In this document: in pieces, positions 49,891-62,292 of the stretch | Position numbering within the stretch: the first letter of the stretch is position 1 | Layout: each line of letters opens with the position of its first letter | From: Rhodamnia argentea | Taxonomy: Eukaryota; Streptophyta; Magnoliopsida; Myrtales; Myrtaceae | Assembly (NCBI RefSeq): GCF_020921035.1 | Contig: NC_063158.1 | Location: forward strand, 26,584,962-26,648,961 | Direction of reading: 5' to 3' | DNA: 64,000 nt | Made by a program: the position numbers and the translations under genes | The notes under the pieces: generated by a model | The model's database searches: none | What the model was told of the DNA's origin: nothing | Seen by the model: only the letters and a program-made list of their open reading frames with translations

Positions 49891-52572
49891 ATGAGGAGGT
49901 GTGCGGCTCTGTTGCGGCGATCCTGGAGCTTGAGCGGTGGCACCGCAATCGGGGGCTTCCGTCGACGACCCCAGTTTCGCCTTCCTCTTCTAAGTTATGC
50001 TGATGACGCACGACGAGCCGTCCCTTCCGTGGTCGCCTCTACCTTCACCGCTCTCTCTCTTCCCCGGACCTTCTCATCCACTTCGTCTCCTTCAGGTGCG
50101 CTCTCTCTCTTTCTCTGTCCCAATTCATCAATACCCTTTTCGCTACATTCCCCTCTCTTCCTTCCTTTTGATCCCTTTCTCGGTCTACTTTATTGATATG
50201 TATCCGAGTCTTGCATCAGCTATTCCCTGTTCCTGGGTCGGTACCATTTGTACTAACGAATTCGTATACTCGCACCTGAAGAAGAAAGATTGGACTTTTG
50301 ATCGCAACTCTCTTAGTTGGAGTTCAGGGCTCTTCCTGCTTTCCACGAACCAAACTTCCTATTCACTACGCAATGGGCATTAACCAACTGTGAACTCTTG
50401 TCTATATTTCTCCCTCTATTGGTATGAGGAAGGGTGATAGTTGGACTTGGAATGGGAATCCATGCGCGAAACTCACGGTCGCCAGTTATGGACAGTCTTG
50501 CTCATGCTTTTTTTTTAAAGTCTGACAAATTCGGACCATTATTGTTGCTTGCTTATTTTCCTCTTGAAAAACGTAAGCTCCTTTTAGTTTTAGCTCAACC
50601 AAGGGCTGTGCAGTGCATAGTTTCTGCCTCTTGGATGAACTGCATATTCTCAATGGCTCAAAGTTTGTAATCCACTATGGCCAATCTTGCAATCTCAGGT
50701 TCGTCGAACATGCACCTTATCAAGTCAGAAGAACAGTTAAATGGTGTGCTTGCCAAGATCCGAGGTTCGTTCTTCTTCTGCTACCGACTCCTTATTGCTT
50801 CATGGCTAGACACGTTTGAAATGGAACCGATGGGATCGCAATTCTCACCACTTAGTGGGCCCCCAAAAGATGAAGGATCTTATGCTTCTGTCTGATTGAT
50901 TTTGATAGATGAGTCCTCACCAGCAATTTTGTACTTCACTGCGGCATGGTGTGGTCCTTGTAAGTAATCTCAACCATCTAGGCATTTGTCAATGTCCTCC
51001 ATTAACTGGCACTTCTTCCTCTTGATTATCCTCTGTTACTTGAATAAAAAAGGTTGTTTTAGCCTCGACATTAATCTTTGTCTTGCAGGCAGATTCATGT
51101 CCCCTGCCATTGAAGCACTGAATGAGAAGTACCCTCACGTGACTACATATAAAATTGACAATGATCAGGTAATGCCTCCTGCTGCTTCTCTGGTTTCCAC
51201 ATTTTGCCTCTAGACCACTCTTTAATCTTTGTGGAAGTTCTCCGTGGTGATGTTAACAGCTTTCTCTTCTATGATAGAAAGGCTTTCTACTCTTGGAAGC
51301 TAAGGTTGTTGATTTGTCTGCAGGAGGGCATTCAAGACAAATTGATGGAGCTGAGGATAGACTCTGTGGTACGACAATGTTTATGCGTGTTATTGGATGC
51401 TATTTTCAAGCAATGTATACGGTGTTTGTAACTTCACTAACATAGATAATCTGAAGATTGCTTGTCTATTTGATGCTGCAAATGGGGGAACGTTGTCAAA
51501 ACTCAAGCTTGTCTTGGGAAGAAATTCGTGTCTTGAAGCCTCCTCCTTATTTATGGAAGAAAATTCTGGATTGTGATTTAAAATGTCTTCCATACTGTGG
51601 TCATCGATGGTGGTTCCTACTGATAGAATTTATATCTTGGTACAGACATAACAGCTCTTTTCTGTTATCAAACTGCTCGTACACCAAAGCACCAAATCCT
51701 TTGCTCCTATGAGCCCACTGCAGTTGTTGCTTCTATCCATACTGTTCACAGTAGTTGTAACTAGGCATAAGAGTTAAAATGCTCCGACGAACTTGGTCCG
51801 GCAATGTGCCAACTCTTGAAGTATGCCTGGTCGTGTGCCTAGTGCTTGTGGGTAGAAATGGGGCTAGATGCAAAATCCAAGATATGGAAAAGATGGACAT
51901 GAACAGTGTTCCTGGAGGTGCATGGCACCCTAAAGTTGTACAAAAAACCCGAAGGAATTCAAAACCAAGTTTAATCAACTGGAGTCGAACAAGAAACGTT
52001 GAGGTTTAATCTAGTTCAGGTGGTTTTTCTTTTGACTTTTATTTGTCCTTGCTATAGGTTGGTTCATGCCATAAGAAGCGGAAATGGTCGGAGTTCGAGT
52101 TGAACTGAATTGTTGCTGCTTCAAGTTCTCAATTGTACATATATTCTTCAAGTTTGTTTCGACTCTGTGATGTGTCGGCATTGGGCTGATGTGGTGCAGT
52201 TAGGGTCAGATTGGGTTTGTGCAGAAATTGATCTGGCCTAATTGGCACCCATCAAGTAAAGTGAAGTGCTATGAGTTTGGCATGATGAAAAAGTTGGAAG
52301 CTTCGTCATTGTTTTCTGACGTTTTCTGTCCTAAAACTATGCATTCTGATGGATTTTTCTTGAGAATGCCAGCAAGAACTGTGTGGGAGTTAATTTTCTG
52401 TCTTCGGCTTCATTAAACTCTCATCCGTGTGGTGCTTTTTTGAATGAGAAACTGATTTCGAATTTTGCTGCAGCCGAGGCTTCATTTCTTTAGCAAGGGG
52501 CAGAAGGTAGATGAAATTGTGGGAGCTGATATTGAACGCTTGAAGCATACAATGGATAGGCTATACAAGTGA
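49891..52572 (+). CDS. TRXO: thioredoxin o, mitochondrial type
   Basis: Reduces disulfides of matrix proteins. Six exons: 49891-50095, 50699-50764, 50909-50959, 51089-51168, 51324-51368, 52474-52572; 546 bp, 181 residues, all GT-AG, frame continuous. Residues 1-70 form an Arg/Ser-rich, acid-poor presequence (MRRCAALLRRSWSLSGGTAI) suited to mitochondrial import. The thioredoxin fold follows: AILYFTAAWCGPCRFMSPAI with the WCGPC active site at residues 104-108. An intron splits the second active-site Cys codon. Then come YPHVTTYKIDNDQ, the cis-proline region VPRLHFFSKGQK (Pro150) and a C-terminal helix VGADIERLKHTMDRLYK, nearly the ending of Arabidopsis TRXO1. After the cis-Pro this protein has Arg where thioredoxins nearly always have Thr. 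A CA repeat (49866-49880) sits just before the start codon. Confidence 0.93.
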
Positions 52573-53340
52573 TTCTCTTCCGTCCTCTTGGGCCTCAGTG
52601 GCTGACATAACTGTTCCTACCTATTGGGCCTCAGTGGCTGCCGCCCCTGCATAGGAGGGCATCACCTAGTGTAAAGTTTATCAGGTGACGACCATATATT
52701 TCTCTGTTGTGTTTGTCTGAGACTTTTTGGACTGCGTTTGGTCATGTTTTTCATTGATTAGAACTACCTAGCGTGAAATAACGCATGTTCTGTCGATGAA
52801 AGCCTCTAATAAAACATTGGGATCTTTCTCTTGGCTGCCTCTTGCATGCATACCTGGTGGCAACTTTCTCTTGGATGTGGATATGCTAGTTTTGTAGGGG
52901 TTTACATAGTTTTGGATTGGACCCGAACCAAACCTATTGGTTTAGAACTGTTCCAGCCCATATCCAATCTAGTCCTGATTGTAACGTTCAGCCAGTGAAA
53001 TGTACACTCTTTAGTTCAAACACATCAGAGGAGTGCACTTAATTGCTTGTATTAAACCGGAGGGATGTTAAAAAGGATTGTTCTAATTTTAGTTCAAATA
53101 TAGAAAGGGTTAATGACAATTGAAGGGATTAAGGAATTAGAAGATGAGTCCATCAGATGCAACTAATGAAGAGAGTCTAGTTCTTCCAAGCCTAAGACTA
53201 GAAAACATAGATACATGGACAGTTAAAGTAAATAGTGTTTGCGAATTATTCCCATTCGTTAAATCCTACGAAGTTGCCGACGCAATCTCCTTGTGGCACC
53301 GTTTCGGCTTAGAATTCGGATGTGTTTGGATAAGTCATGG
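52573..53340. other. 3' flank of the thioredoxin gene
   Basis: Presumed 3' UTR, including a duplicated GGCCTCAGTGGCTG word (about 52590-52640), then spacer. Confidence 0.45.
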
Positions 53341-53492
53341 CCTCAGTGGATGTCTGGGAAATTTGATTATAAGGCAAGTAAAGTAGGGTAGGCTGAGCGC
53401 ATAAAGAGTATGGAACCAGCAAATAGCAACTGCTAGTGTCAGCCTCGCCCACTTTACTTGCCTTGTAATCGAATTCCCAACATCAACTGAGG
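53341..53492. repeat. inverted repeat, 55-58 bp arms
   Basis: The left arm 53341-53398 (CCTCAGTGGATGTCTGGGAA...) is the imperfect reverse complement of 53438-53492 (...CATCAACTGAGG), with a 39-base spacer. Both share the word CAAGTAAAGTAGG/CACTTTACTTG. A third copy, right-arm orientation, lies at 54681-54734 (TCAGCCTCGCCTACTTTACT). It may be the end sequences of a small inverted-repeat transposon; no target duplication was found. Confidence 0.6.
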
Positions 53493-55036
53493 TGGTAGGA
53501 CCTTATCCTGGTGGGATTTTACGGCTCCTTCTTGTGTGCCGTGTTGCTGATCCCCTTCTATTCGTTGGGTAAAGCACATCCAAGTAACGGAAGAGCTCAG
53601 CAATATCGTCAGTTGCTAATTGCTGGTTGAAGCCGAGAGTCCTAGCCTTTATTTCTTCTTTTTCTGGCAGGACTCGTGTCCATTGTTTGACCAGGGAGAT
53701 GTAGGAGCAGAGCGCAGAACTTTTGAGGAAGGGCATAAATCAATCAGAGATCAACCCATTTCATCAGCCAACAGCTACACCACTCCACCAAATTTACAAT
53801 AACATGAGGTATGGAGCATCCCCTCGCTTAAGCTGAGGTCTCCGCTCAGCAGCCGACAATAACATTAAACCAGAAGTAAATCCACACAAGCAAATCATGA
53901 ATAACTAACTGCTCATGAAAATCTGACGCAGAAGGACACTAACATTCCACTTGTTGAGTATATACTAGTCGCCGCACAATCCCTCGGGCCGTTGAAGACG
54001 CCCATGCAACTCTTGTCCCCGGCAGGCCGACATCCACCATCCTCGGCCACCACCGTTGCTCTCGCTATGACCATCAATCAGCACCATTTGTTCTGCCCAA
54101 TTAGCCTCATTTCCTTGTTCCTTGGTCATTAGCCGAGGCACATATATAAGACCCAAGGAAAATGAGCCATTGAGAGGTTACAAGTAAGTTTCAATGGTTT
54201 TACTACTGGTATCGTGCTACGTGTGGTTGTTTGAATTTCCAACCTAGATGGAGATGCGATATGAAATCCATAGACTTTGCTATATCCTATCCACTGTTTA
54301 GCAAATCGCAATAGTAATGCCGAATAATTTCGCATCTCTTATTATGTCCATTCTCTAATAAAATTTTATGAAATGGTGAATTATACTAAGACACCCTAAA
54401 ATACCCTAAACATATAGTAACAATAAATACTATATTTATATAGGTGTATATTGAATTTATATTATAAGATAGATAAAAATCCGAAAATATAAAAAAATAG
54501 GTATAATTGAAAACGAAATTTTTGTTATTTATTTACATTCAAATATTACGTTAATTTTATTAAATTTAAGAAGCTTATTATTCGAGAAAAATTACTTTTA
54601 TATTATGAAAATTAGAGATCATATTCACCTTTGTCTCACCTCCATCATGGGATAAATTTATTCGTATTTTACGTGCATTCTCAGCCTCGCCTACTTTACT
54701 TGTATTATAATGGAATTCTCACTATCCACTTAGGTCACAAGAATTATCATTAAAGGATTTTGGGTTTCCATGCGATGCCACAAGGTAGAAAGCCCTTTCG
54801 GAAATGTGTTCTAGATCAAATCGATCGCAATTCAAGAATTCGATCAGTTTCATCTTCACAAAGGTATAAATATAAGTACCATATGCCAATATCATACCAT
54901 ATTATTAATTTTTTTTTATTCGTCGAAACTCTGTGATTGATTTATGTCGTCACGATCGTAGGTTTTTTCTTTTATCACAAGCACCACCTTGACAAGAACG
55001 GCCGATGAGTACGTTTTACTCATTCATGATGAAATA
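53493..55036. other. gene-poor stretch
   Basis: AT-rich, with short ORFs I do not recognise. The best-looking are minus 53503-53736 (contains KARTLGFNQQLATDDIAEL) and minus 53965-54156 (contains GRGWWMSACRGQELHGRL). They may be exons or decayed pieces of a gene but lack any family motif I can name. Confidence 0.35.
54681..54734. repeat. third copy of the 53.4-kb repeat arm
   Basis: Shares CAGCCTCGCC, ACTTTACTTG, TATAATGGAATTC and CCACTTAGG with the right arm of the inverted repeat at 53341-53492. Same orientation as that arm. Confidence 0.55.
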
Positions 55037-55200
55037 TTATTTTTCCGCCTCATGTTTTTGGCCAAATATAGTTAACGAAAGAGATCTTGAATGGGTCGAC
55101 ACTTCTGATGAACTCTCTATTCCTAAACCTTCAAAGTTTTGCCCGACTGTGAAATCCGGCCCCCATCAAAACTGTATAGGATGGTCAACAGATCTTCACC
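55037..55200 (-). pseudogene. fragment related to the right-edge gene
   Basis: Minus-strand reading gives DLLTILYSFDGG, then after a one-base frame change PDFTVGQNFEGLGIESSSEV, then unrelated codons to a stop at 55037. The gene at 63625-64000 reads DLSSILYSFDGADFMVTQNF then EGLGMESSLDV. The two are clearly duplicates; this one is frameshifted and ends early. Product unknown. Confidence 0.6.
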
Positions 55201-57192
55201 TCGATCCAACAAAATAATTCCCATGCATACAGAGATTAATTAGTTATTTCGATGTAAAAAAATTAAACTGCTAGTTGAATGTGCGGTTCGATATATTTTA
55301 AACCCGCAACCGCTTCGAAGATGGCCATTGATCAATTGTACGCCCGTCTTCTAGAAATGTTACTTCTTTTGAGCTCGAAGAACATGTACCAACACTTATG
55401 TTGCCTTAAGAATGTCTCGAACAACATCATATTAAGATCCTTTGCAGTCATCTTAATCACGTATACGTAGGCTAATGAAGAGAAGAAACGAGGTTGAGAA
55501 AGGACTCTCCGAAACGACAAGAGGAAGAAAACAGCAACTAATGATTCCATTTGGTGCATGTCCTTTTCAAAGTTCATCAATACCCATGTATTCGTCGTGT
55601 CCTAATATTCAACTTTTGGAAGTCAAAAGAATATGGCGTTTCCTGGAAAAAAGCAGCAGTCAATGAGCTTTTCAAGATCGTCAAGTCGAACCACAAATTC
55701 CCACCCGTCACGTGACCAACAACCCAAACCTTGACTGCCTCAATGCCCAGATTTACATGACTTGGCTTCAATGGCTAGTCATGGAAAAGAGATCTCCGGG
55801 ACAATAATTAAACCAGACAGTAATGTGTATGGACCGTTGTGCCAATCTACGTACGGTGGTTAATAAGGTTGTCTGTCCGTCACAAGTACGCAGAAAAAAA
55901 GGTTCTCTTTACAAGTAATCACTGTAAAATTTGATGGTAAGTTTTCTAATTTTGCAGGCTCCAACTGGAGGAGAGAAAGAAGGCAGCTGTTGGAGATATT
56001 TAGCGCATAGAGGGCTGCTAGCACCGTGGTCGAACCACAAAGTTTCCCTTTCTTAGAACACAAAGGTGTAGAAGTTTCCGAGCAAAACACATATCTCTTT
56101 TGTGTTTTCTTTTTATTGCTGGAAGAACCATTGAGCCCTCGTGTAAATAATTCATGAGAACAGGAATTTCAAGAAATAAATGAAGAGAGATGGATGTGTA
56201 ATCTGGATATAAAAGTTGCGGGTACTCTTTTTTTTCTTTTGAAAGCAACAGGTCAAGGGGGAGCTTCTTCTCAACGTCGTTGACAGCGTAACGTCGTCGC
56301 AACATCTTGATCACCATTAAATTTCACTTTGAAGATTTCCAGAGTTTGTATTGTCTTGGAAGTCCTCTGCATTTACACACAAATAGCCAATCGATCCAAC
56401 TCAGCCCACTCGTTCGACAGGTGTGTTCCTAGATTAGATTGTTTTGAATTCAAGGATCGAAACCAGTGAATGCAAGGCAGCTGGGGCATCACTCAATCGA
56501 TTTTTGACCGATTCTCGGCTGCTGTATTTCAGCCTAGCTTGTCTTTATTTATAGGCCGATTGTTTTGGCCTTTTGATTTCCCTGTGTATTTCTCTATTAG
56601 AGTTCTACCCCTTTTCTTTGTATTCTCACTCAGGCCGCTCTTGTACTCGTGGTGACACTTTGTGGTGTGTGGTCGAGTTACGTTTTGTTTTTTGCGCCTT
56701 TGTTGGTTAACAAATTTCTTACCTTACCACCCCCAAAAAAAAAAAACATTTAAAGAACGAACAACCATTGAATCGATGAACCACACCTAGGATTCTTTTC
56801 GAATGCCATAGTGTGTACAACATTGATACCATCTTGGTCTTTTCAGGCTAAGATTTTTCCCATATAGGCTCGCTTAAACCATCCAAACAATGCCTTGAAT
56901 GTCTTGAGGTTGTGGTTCCTGATGGTAAACATGAATTACAGCCTCGTATCGGCTCGTTAAGTCTTCGATGGACGATTTGCAAGTTGAGAGGAATTCAGCC
57001 AACATCTCCATCTCATGTTCACTTTCTTTTTCTTTTTATTTTCGAAAAACGTCCCACCTATATTCACTTCCATATGTAACCACCCATTTTCTCGTACCTA
57101 TACAACAAATGGCACAAAAAGTAAAATCCCTCTAACATCGTGCTTAACATCCTTCTCTTATCATTCTTTTCCAACATAATTGAATAGACATC
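55201..57192. other. gene-poor stretch, no gene recognised
   Basis: Many short ORFs on both strands without motif. Lies between the duplicated gene fragment and the third copia element. Confidence 0.45.
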
Positions 57193-57959
57193 TGTTAAAT
57201 ATGTCTCGAGTTTAAAATTGTTATTGGCACCACAAGACAAAATATGGGGACCACGTTTGATCATTACTCAAGATTTTGGTCTGATAGGAAAGAAAGAAGT
57301 GCACGACCTTTTTTTTGAGTAATGGTAGATCAAGAGATCCGTGGGTCCCGGAGAGTTCAAAAGAAAGAAGAGCACATGGCTTCTTCATGCAATTGTCGTT
57401 CACAAAAGAGAAGGAAATTTTGTGGGCCCAGCGGTGGTGGATGAAAGGAATAAAAGAAGAAAAGGTGGTAGGATTGCTTTCCCCTTTTCTCTTGAACCTG
57501 CGAAGCCGTATAGAAGGAAAGAAGGGTTTCTTGTATATTATAATGAGCACCCAAAAGAAGAGAGGGAGGTGTGCTGCACAAAGGGCTTCTCATCGCACAA
57601 AGAAGAAGTTGCGAAGGCACTAAGAGAAGGGGATTACATTTCTTCTTCGGAAGAAGAGAGCGCGAGTGTAGTAGATTTGTGCTTCGTGAGTTTTATTTTG
57701 TTATATCCAAGTAAGTTGTTTATTTGTGAACACTTTGGGTTTGGGTATAATCTAGGTGCGGGAAACACGGCGTATTGAACGATTGTAATTCCGATTCTCC
57801 GATTATAGTGGATTGTTCTTTTGGCTCTCCCGTGGATGAGTTCGATATTCGGACCGAACCACGTAATCCTTGGTGTCATTTATCGTTCCTCGTTATTTTC
57901 TTGGTGCTTTCGCATTGATTTATTTGCAAGATGGTTAGCTTCGCGTTATATTTACAACA
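57193..57959 (+). repeat. 5' LTR of third copia element
   Basis: 767 bp, TG...CA. Aligns end to end with 61567-62292. Long identical blocks (for example GTTATATCCAAGTAAGTTGT, GGGTTTGGGTATAATCTAGG) are separated by small gaps in the 3' copy. Confidence 0.9.
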
Positions 57960-58059
57960 ATTGGTATCGAGCCTTGGTTCGGATATTCTAGATTGTGATT
58001 TGGGGCTTTGCTTGTCGATTATTATCTGGATATCTTGTGATTGCAATTATGTGGAGTGA

Positions 58060-58800
58060 AAGCTGAAATTGAGAAGTTTAACGGGAGGAACAACTTTGGG
58101 TTATGGAGTCTCAAGATGGGGCGATATTGACAACTCAAGGTTTAGCGAAGCATTGGGCCAGAAACGATGACAGATGAAAAGGATGTGGTGATGAGGAAAG
58201 CTAGAAGTTTAATCCGTTGAATTTATCGGATGAAGTGTTAATAGAGGTGGCGAGGAGAAGGATACCGCGGCATTGTGGACAAAACTTGCGCTCTATGTAA
58301 CGAAGGGTTTGAACAATCGCTATACATGTTGAAGAGGATGTTCCGGTTCGGGTGTATAAGGGTCTATCGAACCCATCTAGATGAATTTAATAAACTCATG
58401 ATGGATTTGAAGAATGTCGGTAAGACACTTGATGATGAAGAGCGGGGCATGATGTTGTTAGCTTCCCTACCGAGTCATGGGAGCACTTTCGATTCATCGT
58501 TGCGGGGGCGTACTACGATTACCTCGGAAGAGGTAAAGTCCGCCTTATTTTCTAAAGAGTGGCGGAGAAAGTTGCGAGATGACATAGCGCAGGATGTAGC
58601 GCGAGGACTAGTGATTCGGGGTAGAGAGCAACAACGAGGGTCCAGCAAGCAGAGGTAAGGGATCTAAGTCACGCCATAGAAAGTCCAAGGGACGCGTGAA
58701 GTGTTTTGAGTGTCACGAAGAAGGACACATCGGGAGAGATTGTCCTAAGTTGAGAAATAGAGGTGATAAGGTAAAGCCACAACCGGTGTGGCGAATGTTT
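58060..58800 (+). pseudogene. gag remnant of third copia
   Basis: Starts EIEKFNGRNNFGLWSLKMG, breaks repeatedly, then reads RTHLDEFNKLMMDLKNVGKT and DDEERGMMLLASLP, EEVKSALFSKEWRRKLRDD. It ends in an intact zinc knuckle CFECHEEGHIGRDC (about 58700-58740). Frame changes between segments are one- or few-base indels. Confidence 0.75.
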
Positions 58801-58844
58801 TAAGAGAGCACTAGTGTTGATGAGGTCGTTTGTGTGTGACCGGG

Positions 58845-61440
58845 GTTCATCGGGAGATGAATGGGTGCTAGATTCGGGGTGTTCTTATCATATGACGCCT
58901 CATAAGAACCGGTTTACTACTTACCGTCGCAGATGGTGGTAGAGTTTGTTGGGGAATACGACTGCAAGGTTGTGGGGATAGATTCGATGCACGATGGCGT
59001 AGTGCGCACATTAGCGTGAGGCATGTACCGAGCTCGGAAGAACCTTATTTTTTCTGGGAACACTCGATGATATCGGGTGTAAGTACTTGAAGGTGGAGTG
59101 TAAGATATCTCGAGGTGCTATGACGGTGATGAAAGGGAAGAAAGTGGTTCTCTCTATCATCTCTTGGAGAGACCTGTTTTTCGGTGAGTCGTTGATCTAA
59201 CTCTTTTGGCATATCGTCTGGGCACATGAGTGAGGCGGGTATGACGATGCTGAGTGATAGAGGGTTGTTAAAGGGTCGAAGACAAGTAAGTTAGCTTATG
59301 TGAGCACCATTTATTGGAGGATTAAGTTTGCTACGTGTATTCATTCACCAAGCAGGTAGAATATATTCATTCGGACGTTTGGGGTCGTCTCGTTCCTTGA
59401 AAGGAGGTGCTCGTTATATCGACATTTATCGACGATTATTCCGGAAAGTATGGGTATACTTTTAAGCCATATGTGTTTGATCGGTTCAAGAAATTTAAGG
59501 CATTGATTGAGAAGCATCGATAAACGGATCAAGTGCCGAGCATAACGGCAGTTGCGAGAGAGAAGGGATTGTGAGACACCGCACAGACTGGGACACCGAG
59601 AATGGCGTGGCGAACGGAAGAACGACTTTACTTGAGCGGGCTCGAGCATGCTTTCGCATCTGGAATAGGCAAGGAATTTTGGGCGCGGTGAACATGACAT
59701 GTTACTCGATTAATCGATCTCCATCATCGCTTCGAGTGGAAGACTCTCGTTGATTACTCGGATTACGAATATTCGGATGTCGCGTATGCTCATGCGAGTG
59801 ATGGTAAGCTTGAGCCGAGGTCGAAGAAGTGCATATTTGGTTATGACATGGGGTGAAAGGCTACCGGTGTGGTGCCCGATCCCGATCACCCGGTTTTCTA
59901 ATGAGATGTGTTTTCGACGAGACACAAAAAACAAAAAAAGAAGAAAAAAAAAAAAAAAAAAAAGAGACAATCTGGTGTTAGTAGTGAGGTGGAGGCTTCG
60001 AGCCTCGCAACAGACAGAGAAGGCAAATTAAACCACTACGTTATGCTTTACATTTTGTTATGCTTTACGTAGGTGATGAGGTGGAGACGATGGCCTTCGT
60101 CTTCTCGGGCGATGGTGTTTGGATATGAGTGAAGAGATGGAATCACTCCATCGAAATGACATGGGAGTTAGTTAAAGTACCCAAGAGCGGAAGATTGTCG
60201 GAGTAAATGGGTCTACAAACGGAAAGAGGGCATTCCTAGTGTCGAGGCGGCGAGATATAAGGCGAGACTTGTTGGAGGGCGAGAAGGCATTGACTACGGT
60301 GAGGTGTTTTCTCTGTGGTAAGGCATACTTTATTCTGTTTTACTTGATGTGAAACGGCGTTTTTCACGGTGAGTTGGAGGAGCGATTTACATGAGGAGCA
60401 CGAGGGATTTGCTATTCGGGTAAGGAAGATCATGTTTGCTTATTAAAGAAATCTTTGTATGGGTTGAAACAATCTCCTAGACAGGTGGTATAAGGGTTTG
60501 ACGCTTTCATGGCTAGTCGGGACTATTCAAAGAGTCGGATGGATAGTGTGTTTATTTGGGAGATTGGAGGCGGTCTTTGATATATTGCTATTATATGTTG
60601 ATGATATGTTGAATAGGGAAAAATATGTCGATATTGATGTTAAGAGGGTAGTCGAGTTTGAGATGAAAGATTTAGGTTTGAAGAAAATATTGGGTATGGA
60701 GATTTTGCGTGCAGGATTATTACGTCGTCTCAAAAGAAATATATTGAGAAAATTGTTGCACGTTTTAATATCGTCAAGTAGTGAGTACGCCATTAGCAAA
60801 GCACTTTAAACTTTCGGTTAAGTTATCGCCGCAACGAGGAGGAAGAGGAACATATGTCTCGTGTTCCTTATTCTAGTGCGTGGGTAGTATTATGTATGCT
60901 ATGGTATGCACTAGGCATGATATTTCACAATTGTCGTGTGGTTAGTCGTTATATGAAGCGTCGGGTAAAACTCATTGGGAAGTCGTGAAATGGATCCTCG
61001 ATATTTGAAGGGGACATCAAACGTTGGTATAGTATAGGGGAGGGACGGTAATGGCGGTGAGACCATGGTTTTGTGGATTCGATCATGGGTGACTTGGATG
61101 AGTGCGGGTCTTTAGCCGGGTTGTTTACGCTTGCGGGTGGTGGGTTAGTTGGAAGGCGTCCTTACGGGACCGCGTAGCCTTGTCCGCGAGGCGGAGTACA
61201 TGGCACCGACCTTTGTAGCGAAAGAGGCGATATGGTTGCAAGGTTTGCTCATGGACTTTGGGTTAGAACGGAAAAGTGTTGATATACACTGTGATAACCA
61301 AGGGCGATTTATCCGGCATATAATCCGGTTTATCACGAGCGAACGAAGCATATCAATATCGGTACCACTTCATCCGAGATGTCTTAGCGAAGGGTAAGGT
61401 TGTTGTGAAAAAGATTGCTACGGAAGACTGCGGACATGAT
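58845..61440 (+). pseudogene. pol remnant of third copia
   Basis: The protease region reads DEWVLDSGCSYHMTPH (about 58857). Integrase is heavily broken (traces such as EYIHSDVWG-like and SAEHNGS-like pieces, 59360-59700). RT shows KSLYGLKQSPR (about 60450) and LLYVDDM (60591-60611) with EFEMKDLGLKKILGMEI. RNase H shows EAEYMAPTFVAKEAIWLQGL and DIHCDNQG, then traces of the HIxxxxHF block to 61400. Almost every domain is interrupted by short deletions. Confidence 0.75.
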
Positions 61441-61566
61441 GACTAAGCTTAGCTCAAGCTTTGCTTGAGCACTATTGGAGAGAGTGAGCGCCGTGGAGGC
61501 GTTGGGAGGAGGATAGATGATGAGCATTATTAACTGGCTTCAAACATCGAGCCAAGGTGGAGAATT

Positions 61567-62292
61567 GTTAAATATGTCTCGAGTTTAAAATTGTTATTGG
61601 CACCACAAGACAAAATATGGGGACCGCGTTTGATCATTACTCAAGATTTTGGTCGATAGGAAAGAAAGAAGTGCACGACCTCTTTCTTGAGTAATGGTAG
61701 ATCAAGAGATCACGGTGGGTCCGGGTTCAAAAGAAGAGGCCATGGCTTCTTCATGAATTGTCGTTCACAAAGAGAAGGAAATTTTGTGGGCCAGGTGGTG
61801 GATGAAAGGAATAAAGAAGAAAAGGTAGGATTGCTTTCCTTTCTCTTGAACCTGAAGCCGTATAGAAGGAAAGAGGGTTTCTTGTATATTATAATGAGCA
61901 CCCAAAAGAAGAGAGGGAGGTGTTGCCAAAGGGCTTCTCATGCACAAAGAAGAGTTGAAGGCACTAAGAGAAGGGGATTACATTTCTTCTCGGCGAGAAG
62001 CCGACAGGCGGGCTTGAGTGTAGTAGTTTGTGTTGTGGTTTTATTTTGTTATATCCAAGTAAGTTGTTTTTTGTGAACACTTTGGGTTTGGGTATAATCT
62101 AGGTGCGGGAAACGTATTGAACGATTGTAATTGATTCTCGATTATAGTGGATTGTTCTTTGGCTCTGTGGTGTAGGTGATATTCGGACCGAACCACGTAA
62201 TCCTTGGTGTCATTTATGTTCTCGTTATTTTTTGGTGCTTTCGCTTGATTTTTTGCAAGATGCGGGTTAGCTTGCGCGTTATATTTACAACA
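61567..62292 (+). repeat. 3' LTR of third copia element
   Basis: 726 bp; the same ends as the 5' LTR. It is 41 bp shorter, almost entirely through many scattered 1-4 base gaps. Confidence 0.9.

Larger units (their letters stand above)
57193..62292 (+). mobile_element. third Ty1/copia retrotransposon
   Basis: LTRs 57193-57959 (767 bp) and 61567-62292 (726 bp), both TGTTAAATATGTCTCGAG...TTTACAACA. A PBS-like TGGTATCGAGCC starts 2 bases after the left LTR, and a purine-rich AAGGTGGAGAA precedes the right LTR. Flanks ACATC (57188-57192) and ACAGC (62293-62297) match at four of five bases, suggesting a target duplication. The internal order gag, zinc knuckle, protease, RT, RNase H is copia-like. 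The LTRs are nearly identical except for dozens of 1-4 base gaps, and the coding region is likewise full of short indels, so nothing reads for long. Confidence 0.85.

Noticed and set aside
53503-53736. Minus ORF with KARTLGFNQQLATDDIAEL
   Set aside because: Protein-like, but no start context, neighbouring exon or known family; left as an unassigned possibility within the gene-poor stretch.
53965-54156. Minus ORF with GRGWWMSACRGQELHGRL
   Set aside because: Looks somewhat protein-like but no family could be named and no flanking exons were found.
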